From: Zasmidium citrigriseum | Lineage: Eukaryota; Ascomycota; Dothideomycetes; Mycosphaerellales; Mycosphaerellaceae | Direction: 5' to 3' | Assembly (NCBI GenBank): GCA_002786025.1 | Contig: NHNW01000060.1 | Coordinates: forward strand, 1-64,000 | Length of the DNA stretch: 64,000 bases | Part shown: in pieces, positions 12,653 to 22,130 of the stretch | Layout of the letters: the number at the start of each line of letters is the position of its first letter | How positions within the stretch are numbered: the stretch's first letter is position 1 | Notes under the pieces: generated by a model | What the model was told of the DNA's origin: nothing | The model's input: only the letters and a program-made list of their open reading frames with translations | Databases searched by the model: none | Program-made: the position numbers and the translations under genes

Positions 12653-13627
12653 GCATTTAGTAATGCATTAAGCGAGTTATTCATAGTGGACGATGAAGTA
12701 AGGTAGTAAATTAGGCTTATAGGGAAATAGGCGGTGTGTGAGGTCATGTGGCCGGTTGGTAGGTACGGTCAACCCTAAGTTTCTGCTGACTCGAAGTCGC
12801 TCTTTCCCTCTTTCTTCAACTCCATCATCGCCATCGCCATCGTCAACGCCCACGTCCTCTGCATCAAACTCTGCAGTCTCTCAAGTTTGTTGAATGGGTT
12901 TCTGCCATCTCTGATCACGGCCGAATCGACTAGGATGACGCCGGATTACCAGATGGCTCTCCCAGAGCCAAGAATCACCATCATCCGGAAGACGGCCCTC
13001 AAATGAGCCCACGGCCGAGGCTCGATATGAACATGAAAGACGGCGATGACCTCTTACCCAAGCATTGCCTTTGGTGGCGGTCGCACCTGCGAGCTTGCTG
13101 AAATCCCACCTTCCAAAGCCATCCCAAGCGGCTGGGCGCCGAGTACAGATCTCCAGCATGCGCGAATCTACTTGTGCATCAGCGAGCGCCACGAACTGCA
13201 GTCAAGAAAGAATGCCAGAATCTGATTTGTGCCTTTATTTGATAGCACGCAATGGCAGTGTGACCCTTCCGCTCGGCATTGCTGCTGACAGGTACGACTC
13301 GGCTGGTGACACCTGTCTGCCTTGTCGATCTGCGCTGGATGCGGTAGGAGGCAAGAGGTTTTGATGTTTGCTAATTTGTGAGGGCCTGCGATGCGGGACG
13401 GGAATCTGTCCTGCTTGGGAAGAATATGGACGATGGAAGCCGCGGTCGTGGTGGGTTGTTTGAATAAGAGGAGGTAAGATCGTTCCAAAGGTAGGTCTTT
13501 CTATCCTTCTTCTCTTGCCTAGCGGTCTTTCTTTGCATGAAGTGAGGGCACTTCAACTCTTCATCTTGACCCTGACTGCCCGCTCTTTTGCGAATTCGAG
13601 CAAAGCACCACATCCCAACCGACGACC
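12653..13627. other. Transition from RIP island to normal DNA; promoter region
   Basis: CA and TG reappear suddenly at about 12,653. A short imprecise ATC/GCC-rich microsatellite lies near 12,823-12,850. Open frames of 80-106 codons overlap on both strands but none has a recognisable domain, so I call no gene. The 3' part is presumably the promoter of the carboxypeptidase gene. Confidence 0.6.
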
Positions 13628-14953
13628 ATGGTCGCCCTCCGATTCCTCACATTCTTGCCGCTGGCACTGGGCAGCCTCGTACCCAAAGATGACTCCGTCA
13701 GCTACGATGGCTACCGCGTCTATCGTATTCATTCGAGCGACGATTCCGCGGCCGTTCTGAACAAGATCTCCGAGCTCTCCTACCAAAGATGGAACTACTG
13801 CTCAGACGAACACATCGATATCTCCCTGGCACCCGAGGAGGCAGACAAGTTTGAGAAGATGGGACTAGAATACTCGGTCATGCACCAGGACTTGGGAGCA
13901 GACATCGTCGCAGAATCAGCAGGAGCTGCTGCCAAGTATGTCAAGCGACAGAATGGAGCCCTTCCGAGCGACTCGTGGTTCAACTCATACCACGCATATG
14001 CAGACCACGTCCAGTACTGGAAGGATCTGAACAAAGCTTTTCCCCAGAACTCTCAGTACTTTGTGGCTGGCAAGTCGTACGAGAAGCGCGATATCTTTGG
14101 CTTGAAGCTTTTCGGCAACAGCACTGGTACCAAGCCAGCGGTCATCTGGCACGGCAATGTGCACGCGAGAGAGTGGATCACCAGCATGACGGTGGAATAC
14201 ATCACCTACAACATGATCAAGGGGTACAAGGCGAACGATGCCACTTTCACCGCGATCCTGAATGCATACGACATCTACATCCTGCCGTTCGTCAACCCTG
14301 ATGGCTTTGTCTTCTCGCAGACCAAGGATAGATTGTAAGTTGGGAATCATCTCCTGTGCCGGACCCGGCTAATAATTCCCAGATGGCGCAAAAACCGCTC
14401 ACCAGGCCCCCTCGTCGGCCAGCTTGGCCTCTGCTACGGAACGGACATCAACCGCAACTGGCCATACCAATGGATTGGAGACCCAAGAGGCTCGTCGCCC
14501 AACCCTTGTGACCAGACCTACCGCGGAAGATCTGCCGGCGATACTCCCGAGAACAAGGCACTCGTGGCACAGATGAATGCCACAGCAGCGAAACAACCCA
14601 TCGCTCAGTACATCGACTTCCACAGCTACGGCCAATACATCCTGTCTCCCTATGGATACACTAACGCCGTTCCAGCGAACTCGGCCGATCAAGTTGGGTT
14701 GGGTAGCGAGGCGGCAGATACGATTCGCGCAGTGTATGGCACGAACTTCACTGTCGGCCCTAGCGGGGCTACTCTTTACCCAACGACCGGTAGCAGCGCC
14801 GACTTTGCGACCGATATTGCTGGAGCGGATTATGCGTATGCATTGGAGTTGCGAGACACGGGCGAGAATGGCTTTGTGCTGCCTCCGGATCAGATTCGCC
14901 CGACCGGCGAGGAGATGCTGGAGGGGATCAAGGTGTTCCTGACTGGCATGTGA
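13628..14953 (+). CDS. Secreted M14A metallocarboxypeptidase
   Basis: Two exons, 13628-14334 and 14383-14953, joined across a 48-nt GTAAGT..CAG intron, give 425 residues. A signal peptide (MVALRFLTFLPLALGSLVP) is followed by a carboxypeptidase propeptide-like region and the M14 catalytic domain. The zinc motif HxxE is in HGNVHAREW, the third zinc ligand is the His of DFHSYGQY, and the general-base Glu is in ALELRDTGENGF. The splice restores the family hallmark LWRKNRS across the junction. Family knowledge: these zinc exopeptidases remove C-terminal, usually hydrophobic, residues after secretion and propeptide removal. It is the first intact gene after the RIP island. The length is normal for a fungal pro-carboxypeptidase A and no lesion is seen. 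Confidence 0.95.
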
Positions 14954-15034
14954 AGGTTCTCGCAACTTGGCTTTGAGCGTTGATGCTCTTTCATTCTAGC
15001 TATCGAACATACCCACCCTATGAATCAAAAACAT

Positions 15035-15520
15035 TCAAATCCCCGGCATCCCATTCCCCGCCCAACTCGAAACACACCTCCACTCCCCCCTCCGACATCT
15101 CCAATCAAAAACCGTCACACTCGTCCTCGTAACCCCCTCTCCTATGCCACTCGTCTCCAAATTCACAAAAACCGTCGCCCAGCCCGCCTTAGAATCCAAA
15201 TCCGTCTTCATCTCCTTGACCTCCATATGCATCCCCGGAAACGCCGCTGCAGCCATCTTATAGCTCTCCAGCGTCTGCTTCAGGCCAAACTTGCTCGGTC
15301 CGGGCGTCGTGGCTTGGGTCCTTTGGACCAGGTCTTGCTCTGTGTCGAAGTAGTCGGCCATGTAGCGCCAGATTGTTGGTGGGTCGTTGGGCGAGCATTC
15401 GGAGGGGAGGCGGAAGTCTTTTGCGTTGATGGAGTCTTTGAATTGGTACATTATTGACTCGATGTAGGCGATTATTTGTTGGTCCGCGGAGGGGGAGGGT
15501 GCTTGGCTGGAAGGATTCAT
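15035..15520 (-). CDS. SnoaL/NTF2-like small protein
   Basis: A single-exon frame of 161 residues starting at the Met MNPSSQAPSP; the frame stays open upstream to 15703, but the extension is low-complexity and unlikely to be translated. The fold signature is a small helix plus curved sheet: a helix with QQIIAYIESIMYQFKDSI, then FRLPSECSPNDPPTIWRYMADYF, and C-terminal strands with KAGWATVFVNLE and GEWRCVSSWAG. This resembles SnoaL-like/NTF2-like proteins that bind small ligands or act as cyclases or isomerases. A second NTF2-like gene lies 3 kb away (18417-18978). Function is unknown; the fold call is an inference from sequence pattern. Confidence 0.65.
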   Translation of the reverse strand: MNPSSQAPSPSADQQIIAYIESIMYQFKDSINAKDFRLPSECSPNDPPTIWRYMADYFDTEQDLVQRTQATTPGPSKFGLKQTLESYKMAAAAFPGMHMEVKEMKTDLDSKAGWATVFVNLETSGIGEGVTRTSVTVFDWRCRRGEWRCVSSWAGNGMPGI

Positions 15521-16125
15521 GGTGGCGGTGTGGGTGGCCTGATCGGAGGATTTTGTGGCGTTTGACTGGGATGTTGATCCTTGTGAGTGAATGAATTGCA
15601 GGCCTCGTGGGATGCCGATTTTTACGTCTTTGGATGGACTTTGAAAAGAAGGATGACGGAGATCAACGACGCGGTGAAGAGAATGCAAGCTAGTCTCTGA
15701 CAAAGACAGCTCGAGCTAGCGCTGCGAGTTGTAATCTGGATTTTGCTCAGTCTTCAGCGTCTCTTCCTTGCTTACTCGTCCTGGTGGCGAATACGATATC
15801 GTCCTCAAGGATAACGGATCTGGGCGATTGCTCCTCGAATGAAGATTCTGCAGCTTGCCAAGGTTCTGTGCTAATGCTTCGTCTATACGAACTTGCATAA
15901 CTAGTGCAATGGATCCTGGAAGGGACGTGATTCATGCAAGAGACGACTGGCCTCCAAACCTCATCACCACATCATCATCAACGAAACTTTTCAGATTGAA
16001 GAGCGAGCCACGCAATACAAAGTTTTTGTTTCGGTAATGTTTTCGCTGCATGACAATGGTTTCTAGGTCATAGTCGAACTGATCAGGAGTCTAGGACTTC
16101 GTATCGATGATCATATGCCTCGCTC
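15521..16125. other. Intergenic, no gene seen
   Basis: Promoter side of the SnoaL-like gene and 3' side of the kinase gene. Short overlapping frames on both strands have no recognisable domain. Confidence 0.5.
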
Positions 16126-17175
16126 TCAGACTTCCGGTATCTCTGGCCACGCAACAAGATCGCCAGCTCCGTCCGTCTCGACTTGAGAGAACTCCCTGGC
16201 CAAAAGTCCGCCTGCAAACCATTGACTGGCGAGAATCGCCTTCGCCGACGGCCTCTCCTTGGGATTTGCCTTCAAGATCCTCTGCAAGAATGCAACATCG
16301 AGTTCTTCCATCCCTCTGCTGCGAAGATTCTCCCAATGATTTCCATGAGCATGGTCCTCGTCCCGATACGGCAGGGTACAGTCCTTGTAGTAGGGCACTT
16401 TTCGCAGGTCGTAGTCGTTGGCGAGGGCGTATCTTATGGCCTGCACACGTTCGTCCATAACGCCAGAGCCAAAGTACAAGTCGTCGTAGAGCCCGGTCTT
16501 GGAGAAGTTGGTTTGAGCTTCGAGCAGGTGGGAGTAAATGAGACCGACGGCCCAGATGTCGGCGGCAGGGGTAATCTCATCTTTGAAGAAGACTTCAGGG
16601 GCTCGATACGCAATGGGCTGCGCAATCCCCTTGGCCGGATACATCACCGTCCCAAGATCTCCAAGCTTGACGGTGAGGCAGCTTCCATGCGACGGAGCAT
16701 CTTGGTCGAAGCCATTGACCATCACATTCTCCATCTTCAGGTCGCTGTACACCAGACCTTTCGCATGGACATCTCGCAGCGCCTCCAAGATTCCCTTCGT
16801 GATCGCCACGATCTCGAGCCGAGAGAGCGGTCGTTTTGTCCGAGCCTGCCAGAGAGTCGTTTGGAATATTTCAAGCACGAGAACTGGAGGCGAGGCTGTG
16901 TCTTTGACGGGAGGAATACGATCGATCTGCTTTCGAATGTGCGGCGAGCCTTTGAAGAGCTCATGCATGATCATCTCGTGTACGAATTTCGGCCACGATT
17001 CTTCTTCGTCATCATCTGAGGGCGCTTTGAGGATAAAGACGTTGGTGAAATTGTCTTTCTCGGCGCCTGTGTCCTCGACTCCCGTCCAGACGTTTGATTG
17101 TCCAAGGCTGCTGATAGCGAGATATGTCTTCTCAGTTTCAGACTTGAGGACTGTGCCTTCTTGCAGGAAGCCCAT
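16126..17175 (-). CDS. Atypical eukaryotic-like protein kinase
   Basis: Intronless, 349 residues. Kinase landmarks can be followed in order. A putative ATP-anchoring Lys50 lies in VFILKAP, and helix C Glu candidates follow in FVHEMIMHELF. The catalytic loop reads LVYSDLKMENVMVN, so the usual HRD is Y143-S144-D145 with the catalytic Asp kept. DFG is replaced by D173-L174-G175, the activation segment ends in YRAPEVFF, and AADIWAVGLI matches subdomain IX. The Gly-rich loop is degenerate. Such divergent kinases are expanded in filamentous ascomycetes and mostly uncharacterised. With Lys, catalytic Asp and metal-binding Asp present, activity is possible. No signal peptide or membrane segment is visible. 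The substrate is unknown. Confidence 0.85.
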   Translation of the reverse strand: MGFLQEGTVLKSETEKTYLAISSLGQSNVWTGVEDTGAEKDNFTNVFILKAPSDDDEEESWPKFVHEMIMHELFKGSPHIRKQIDRIPPVKDTASPPVLVLEIFQTTLWQARTKRPLSRLEIVAITKGILEALRDVHAKGLVYSDLKMENVMVNGFDQDAPSHGSCLTVKLGDLGTVMYPAKGIAQPIAYRAPEVFFKDEITPAADIWAVGLIYSHLLEAQTNFSKTGLYDDLYFGSGVMDERVQAIRYALANDYDLRKVPYYKDCTLPYRDEDHAHGNHWENLRSRGMEELDVAFLQRILKANPKERPSAKAILASQWFAGGLLAREFSQVETDGAGDLVAWPEIPEV

Positions 17176-17855
17176 GGTGGGATGCAGTAGGAAGCGATAT
17201 GGCTGATGCGATACGATAGGGGCTGGCGGAGACCAAATTCACGCCGCGAGTCCAGCTCTAGCGGCGGGCAAAGGTCGATTCCGGCGGAAAGACACTCAAA
17301 ATGTTGTGCGCATGTGATGTGCTCTCGCAGTGTCAGAGGCAGGAAGTGCATGTGAGTTGTCAGCCATTTCGTCATCAGCTGGAAAGTTGGCAAGCACATC
17401 CAAGAGTATGTCCCACAGTGCTTTCTGACATTGGCCCCAGGTTTGGCCGCCGCGATCTATATCGTGCCCTCTGTCACTCGACCTACCATTTTCCGCTGAG
17501 AAAGTGAACGGCAGCTTTCACGACCGTGTGCAGCTCTCGCTCATGCCCCTGGAAAGCCGCGTGCCAAAAAGCGATTGCTTGAGTAGCAGGTTCCGAAACT
17601 TGAAATGCGATCTTGTGCAGTGCTTGCACATACGATGAAGCAAGAGAAAAGGGGAGTGGGGTTTAACTGAGTAAATTCATTGCATTATGCAGTACAAAGA
17701 CTGACAGAGCCTCAATGGCTATCGATCGAGATCAGAATGCAAATAGAGGTCCATCCTTCCTGCCGAGTCGTGGGACCGGTCTTCAATCAAAATCCTGCCT
17801 TCAGGGGACCTCAACACCTCCGGCCTCCACTCATCGACGGTTATGGAGAATGCCC
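17176..17855. other. Intergenic, kinase promoter side
   Basis: Short overlapping frames only; nothing recognisable. Confidence 0.5.
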
Positions 17856-17981
17856 TTACCGGGGGCTTGGACGTCCAGCCGCGATGCAGGAGCCGCAGGC
17901 AGCTCCCTTCTGCCACACGAAGTTGGGGCAGCCTCTCGATCTGTAATAGCACGAGAACTTGTTGTAGCCGTGGTAACCCAT
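17856..17981 (-). CDS. Possible 41-residue Cys-motif protein
   Basis: A short frame starting MGYHGYNKFSCYY ends in a cysteine pattern C-x6-C-x8-C-x2-C (…RGCPNFVWQKGAACGSC…), which could bind one zinc ion. The same frame extends upstream to 18230 without resembling protein, so the Met at 17981 is the more believable start; an unrecognised upstream exon is also possible. No signal peptide. I know no named family for it. It lies between the kinase and the second NTF2-like gene. Confidence 0.35.
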   Translation of the reverse strand: MGYHGYNKFSCYYRSRGCPNFVWQKGAACGSCIAAGRPSPR

Positions 17982-18416
17982 GTTTGGCGTGAGTCCGGAT
18001 CGGAATTCGATTGCTCTAGTTGTATGTCTCTGTTCGATTGGTGTTGGCTTTATGGAGCTGGAAGATTTGTTGGGGATTGTGTGTGCGGGTTGGCTTGATG
18101 GTGGTACTCCATTGCTGTTTATGTGCCTTGCTGGTTGCCAGCAGACTGGTTGTGGAATACCTGAACGGTTTATCAAGCGCCCGTGTATACTGCATCTCCG
18201 CTGCTCGACGAGTCCAGAGAGAGCATGCAATAATGCTGCTGCCCACGAAAGCGGAGCTCTGATCGTCTTCTGGGAAGCAGTGCACGCAGTTGCATGAAAT
18301 GGGCGTCATTGCATGACAGTCAAAGGTCGGACTCGCCTGAAGCCCGGTGAAAGAATCCGGATCAGGAATCACGATATGTCGCAAAGGTCGGCCGGATCTG
18401 ATGCAGGGGATGCAGT
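17982..18416. other. Intergenic, no gene seen
   Basis: Overlapping short frames on both strands without recognisable features. Confidence 0.5.
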
Positions 18417-18978
18417 TCAAAACACAGCTCCGCAGCTTCGATATGCTGCATGGCCATAACACAACCAGATGCCATCCTGCTTCCTCCACTGTGCGACACC
18501 AAGTCCATCTCTCTGCGTGTCCTCCGGAGCTCCAGTGATCCGGATGAATTGCCAGACGACCGCTCTGCCATTCACCTCGTCAACATCGACACTTTCGCCC
18601 AAAATCTCCATGTGACTATGTCGACGGTCAGTGGAAGAATGAGAAGAGAGACATTTTGAAGTCCACTCACTACTTTGGAAAGCGCGCTCGCACAGCCTGG
18701 TACATCTTGTGCTGCTCCTCCCACGTCAACTCCGACCTGGAGTTGTCATGTTTAGCTCGAAAGTTGGGAGCGAAGTGCTGGTTGCACCAGTGGTTCCAAT
18801 CGCATTCGTTCAGAGCTCGAATGAAGTGTCGTGAAATAATAAGGGGGTCTGGCTCGTAGTTCTTCTCGCAGACTTCGACATCGTTCACGCTTGTGGCAGT
18901 CGTAGGGCTGTCTTTGAGGAGCATGGACAGTGACGAGCCCGTCTCGGTCTTCGATGCTGGAGAATGTGAGGAAGACAT
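18417..18978 (-). CDS. SnoaL/NTF2-like protein, two exons
   Basis: Exon 1 is 18671-18978 (start MSSSHSPASK) and exon 2 is 18417-18615, with a 55-nt intron GTGAGT..TAG. The join reads ARFPKYHMEILGES and gives 168 residues. The core ISRHFIRALNECDWNHWCNQHF followed by strands HMEILGESVDVDEVNGRAV and DGIWLCYGHAAYR is typical of fungal SnoaL-like/NTF2-like proteins. The fold binds hydrophobic ligands, and some members are cyclases or dehydratases in polyketide pathways. It lies on the same strand as the metallo-hydrolase and reductase genes downstream, so membership in that possible cluster is conceivable but unproven. The longer upstream frame to 19161 lacks protein character. Confidence 0.7.
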
Positions 18979-20243
18979 CTTCAGTACTGCTGTGAGACCC
19001 GGCTGTTTGTCGTTGGGCCGACAACAGCAGAGTGCTTGACGAGATTGCTCTGCTCCAGATCCGTGTCCAGTACGCAAGTCCCAGTAGCTGCGTCTATCGC
19101 TCAAGAGGAATCCATCCTGATGTAGGGCAGGTCGCAGCAGTAGCTCCTTCCGGAAGAGCAATTTTCACTCCAATCTTCGCGATGGCCTCGACCAGATTTC
19201 AGTGATGGCTCTGTCAGATGGATGCAAAGGCCGAAGTTCTGGGCGGTCCGAGGAATTTCAATGTGCGAAAGGTCGGCCGGCAGGATTCAGATCTGGATCT
19301 GATGAGGCGCGTCATGCAGTTTTATCTGCTTTAGCCTTTGCTTTTAGGGTTGCGGAATTGAATGGAATTTGACATCCTTCAGCCTCCGAACCCAAGTCCG
19401 GGTAAATGCTCGATCGACCGTTCATACCATTCCGAATTTGTCCAGCACAAAAGGTTGTGCGATCGAGGGGTTCTGTCAAAGTCTGGTACACTTGGCGCTA
19501 GTTCGTCTCTTTCTGTCTGGGTGTCGTAATCCCTGCTCATGAAATTATAGGGCCGAGGAAGTGAATGGATTGAGGAAAGCTCCTTCCTATTTTGGAAGAT
19601 GCTTGAGACGGAAGCAGCAAGCGTGGTCAGCCACCAGCGTTCGAAAGAAACTCTATTCTTTTGAATATGGGTCAATTGGACGACAATTTATGTACAGAGC
19701 TGCAGGCCGTAGTATTTTTGGTATGGACCGCGACCGCGAAGCAAGTGTTTCAAGACGAGGGCTTGTTGTATCTTTCGCTTCGATTGGCCGGGCTTCGTCG
19801 TTGACTGTAAAGTATGACCCCGCATATGCAAATGTAGCATGCAATCGGGTCGTCGGTCTTTAAGTGCAACATTGGGCAAGTGCAGTCGTGCGACATCCAC
19901 GTGAAGTGAGGAATGCTCAGAGTTCTAGCATTTGCCTACCGCCTGGGACGATGCCTCTGGAGTCGGCGTTTGGGACACATTGGGTTATGTGCAGGCCTGT
20001 TTCGTTGAAAGATAAGTCTTCGTTGGAGCGCGAAGGAGGTGAATGTTGCCGAAGAGCTCTTCCCACTTGGGATATTGGTGTCTGTCTTGACTGGCAGACG
20101 TGATCAACAGCTAATGCGTTGTAGGCAAACTTTGTTCTCGTTAGTGGCGAGCGATTAGTATGTAGACATTGCATTAGGGCGATGGCAAGTCTGCGTAGAC
20201 ACGAATATATGAACGTATGAGAAGAGTCCTACACTTTCGGTCA
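18979..20243. other. Intergenic, 1.3 kb, no gene seen
   Basis: Several 60-100-codon frames on both strands overlap each other; none shows a domain, signal peptide or convincing splice structure. Confidence 0.5.
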
Positions 20244-21584
20244 TCACACAGGGTTGCCATTCAGAGTCTTCACCTTCTTCAACCCATCTCCGTCATCTCT
20301 GTAGAGGCCGTCACAAAGCGTATCTCGACCGGCTTTTCCATCGACCGGTAGCTCGTTCACGAAATGCCAATGCATTGCCTAAAGGTTCAGAAGTCAGCCT
20401 CATACGGACAAAAATGGCTCAACGCACTCAACGTACCTCTTTGTAGCCTTTCGACTGCCAGTCGTTGATCGTCCCTTGCGGGAAGAACTTCAAAGAATCC
20501 TTTGGTGCCATATCATGGGCGATTACGACCATTACGTTGGGATCTGCGTCGAACTCGAAGAGACTGGCGATGCTCTCCATGGCTTTCGGCGGGTCGTCGT
20601 ACCAAGTGCCGTATCTGGACAAGTCAGACTTGCTACTATCGACGGCAATTTACTTACGGTCCTCCGGTCGAACATCTGTAGAAAGCCTTCGTCCGGCTAT
20701 TCTCCTGATCCGGATGACAATCCGTAAAGATCGAACAAGGACAAGGCGACGGAAGTCTCTTGTCCAGAACCGTCGAACTCGGAATAGGATCCGGCATGGG
20801 GATATAACTCGAAGGCCTGATGACTCCGGTGTAATGGCAGACATCGCCTCCCATGAAGACGAACGTATCAGGCGTCGTGCGGACTAAAGCGGAGATGTGT
20901 CCGGTGGTATGTCCGGGGACGTTCAGAACGTAAAGACTTCCATCGCCGAAGTAGTCGTGTGCTTGGTAACCTCCGATCTTGAAATCGTCGCTGAATGGCG
21001 GCACGATTACGTTCCGGCCTTTGAAGTCTTCCTCGTAGAAAGCGGATTCCGGTTTTGATGGATAGCCGGGCAGGAAGGCTTCTTTGAAGCCTGGGCCGAC
21101 GATTAGATCGGTCCTTGGATTGAGTCTTGCGAGGTTTCCGCTGTGATCTGAGAGCCATCAGGTCAGCAAGATCCCGTGTAGATCGATTGTAATAAGACTG
21201 ACCATAGTGCCAATGACTCAAGATTAGCGCTTTAATCCTATCAGGATCAACACCACCATCCCGAACGATATCGATGACCTCCTTCTCAACTTTCAACCCA
21301 GGAATTCTCACACTGACAACATCGTAAACATGCGGTACGAGATTCTGCCAATCCCTCCGGCTTCCAAGATCAAACAAGACTTCCTCCCCGGTCTTCTCAT
21401 TCTTGATGTAAAAAGCGTAGGTTGGAAGATTCAGCCATTCATGGCCTTTGATATGTGGCTCAATCAATGTCGACGGGTAAACAACAAGATCGCATGTGCT
21501 GTCGATAATGGAGACCTGGCAAGTGTTGTTGCTCTTGGGCAAGTTGAGATCAGGGGCTTTCTTGAGCTGGGATTGGATGGACAT
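20244..21584 (-). CDS. Metallo-beta-lactamase-fold hydrolase
   Basis: Four exons (21203-21584, 20658-21147, 20437-20614, 20244-20378) give 394 residues. Introns are 55, 43 and 58 nt with GT/AG ends. The first junction restores the metal motif HxHxDH as H124-W-H126-Y-D128-H129, split by the intron after the first G of the Asp codon. Further ligands are the His in VPGHTTGHISAL, the Asp in FMGGDVCHY and a final His in VVIAHDMAP, so a full binuclear zinc site is present. Cytosolic by lack of signal peptide. Related fungal enzymes hydrolyse lactones or thioesters and often sit in biosynthetic clusters. It is on the same strand as, and 546 bp downstream of, the NRPS-like reductase, which suggests product release or lactone hydrolysis as an inference. 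Confidence 0.9.
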
Positions 21585-22130
21585 GTTGGTGTTTGTGCTG
21601 CAAGGCTGTTGTTTGGGTCAGTGGACCTTGATGGACATGGGTCAGAATACTTCCATCTCTGTCTTTTATATCCACCCCTCACGCCATGACTTGCTTGACT
21701 TACTATGGTGCTGCCCCGCTCAATGTTGATAGAGAGGATTGGGCCCCGCACATGCCTCCTCTTCCTCCTGCAGCGGAACAGGGTCCGGTCGGGTAGATGG
21801 CTCGCGTTTCACGTATTCTTTGTCAGCGGTTGAAAACCGGATTGTCGTGTCTGGAGTCTCTGCGAATCATGAATTGCGATCATGTGGTCGATTTGTTGTC
21901 AGTGAGGTTGATCTCAAACGTTGCCATACAAGACTCAGAAGAGGGTAAGGGCAGTTGCTCAAGCAGGAATACAAGTACCAATTGACTCGGCAAAACCCTG
22001 ACATATTAGGAGGAACCTGCATTCGAAGGAGGAAAGGCGATTTGAAAGTTGGCTCGTAGCTCGTAAACCTACACCAGTAAGTTCAAAAGTCCGAAAGTGC
22101 ACATTAAGATCCTCGGAATCACCTCACCCA
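21585..22130. other. Intergenic between hydrolase and reductase genes
   Basis: Promoter of the hydrolase and 3' region of the reductase gene. No further gene recognised. Confidence 0.6.

Noticed and set aside
13065..13788. Several 77-106-codon frames before and under the carboxypeptidase gene
   Set aside because: They overlap each other and the real gene in other frames and show no domain or splice logic.
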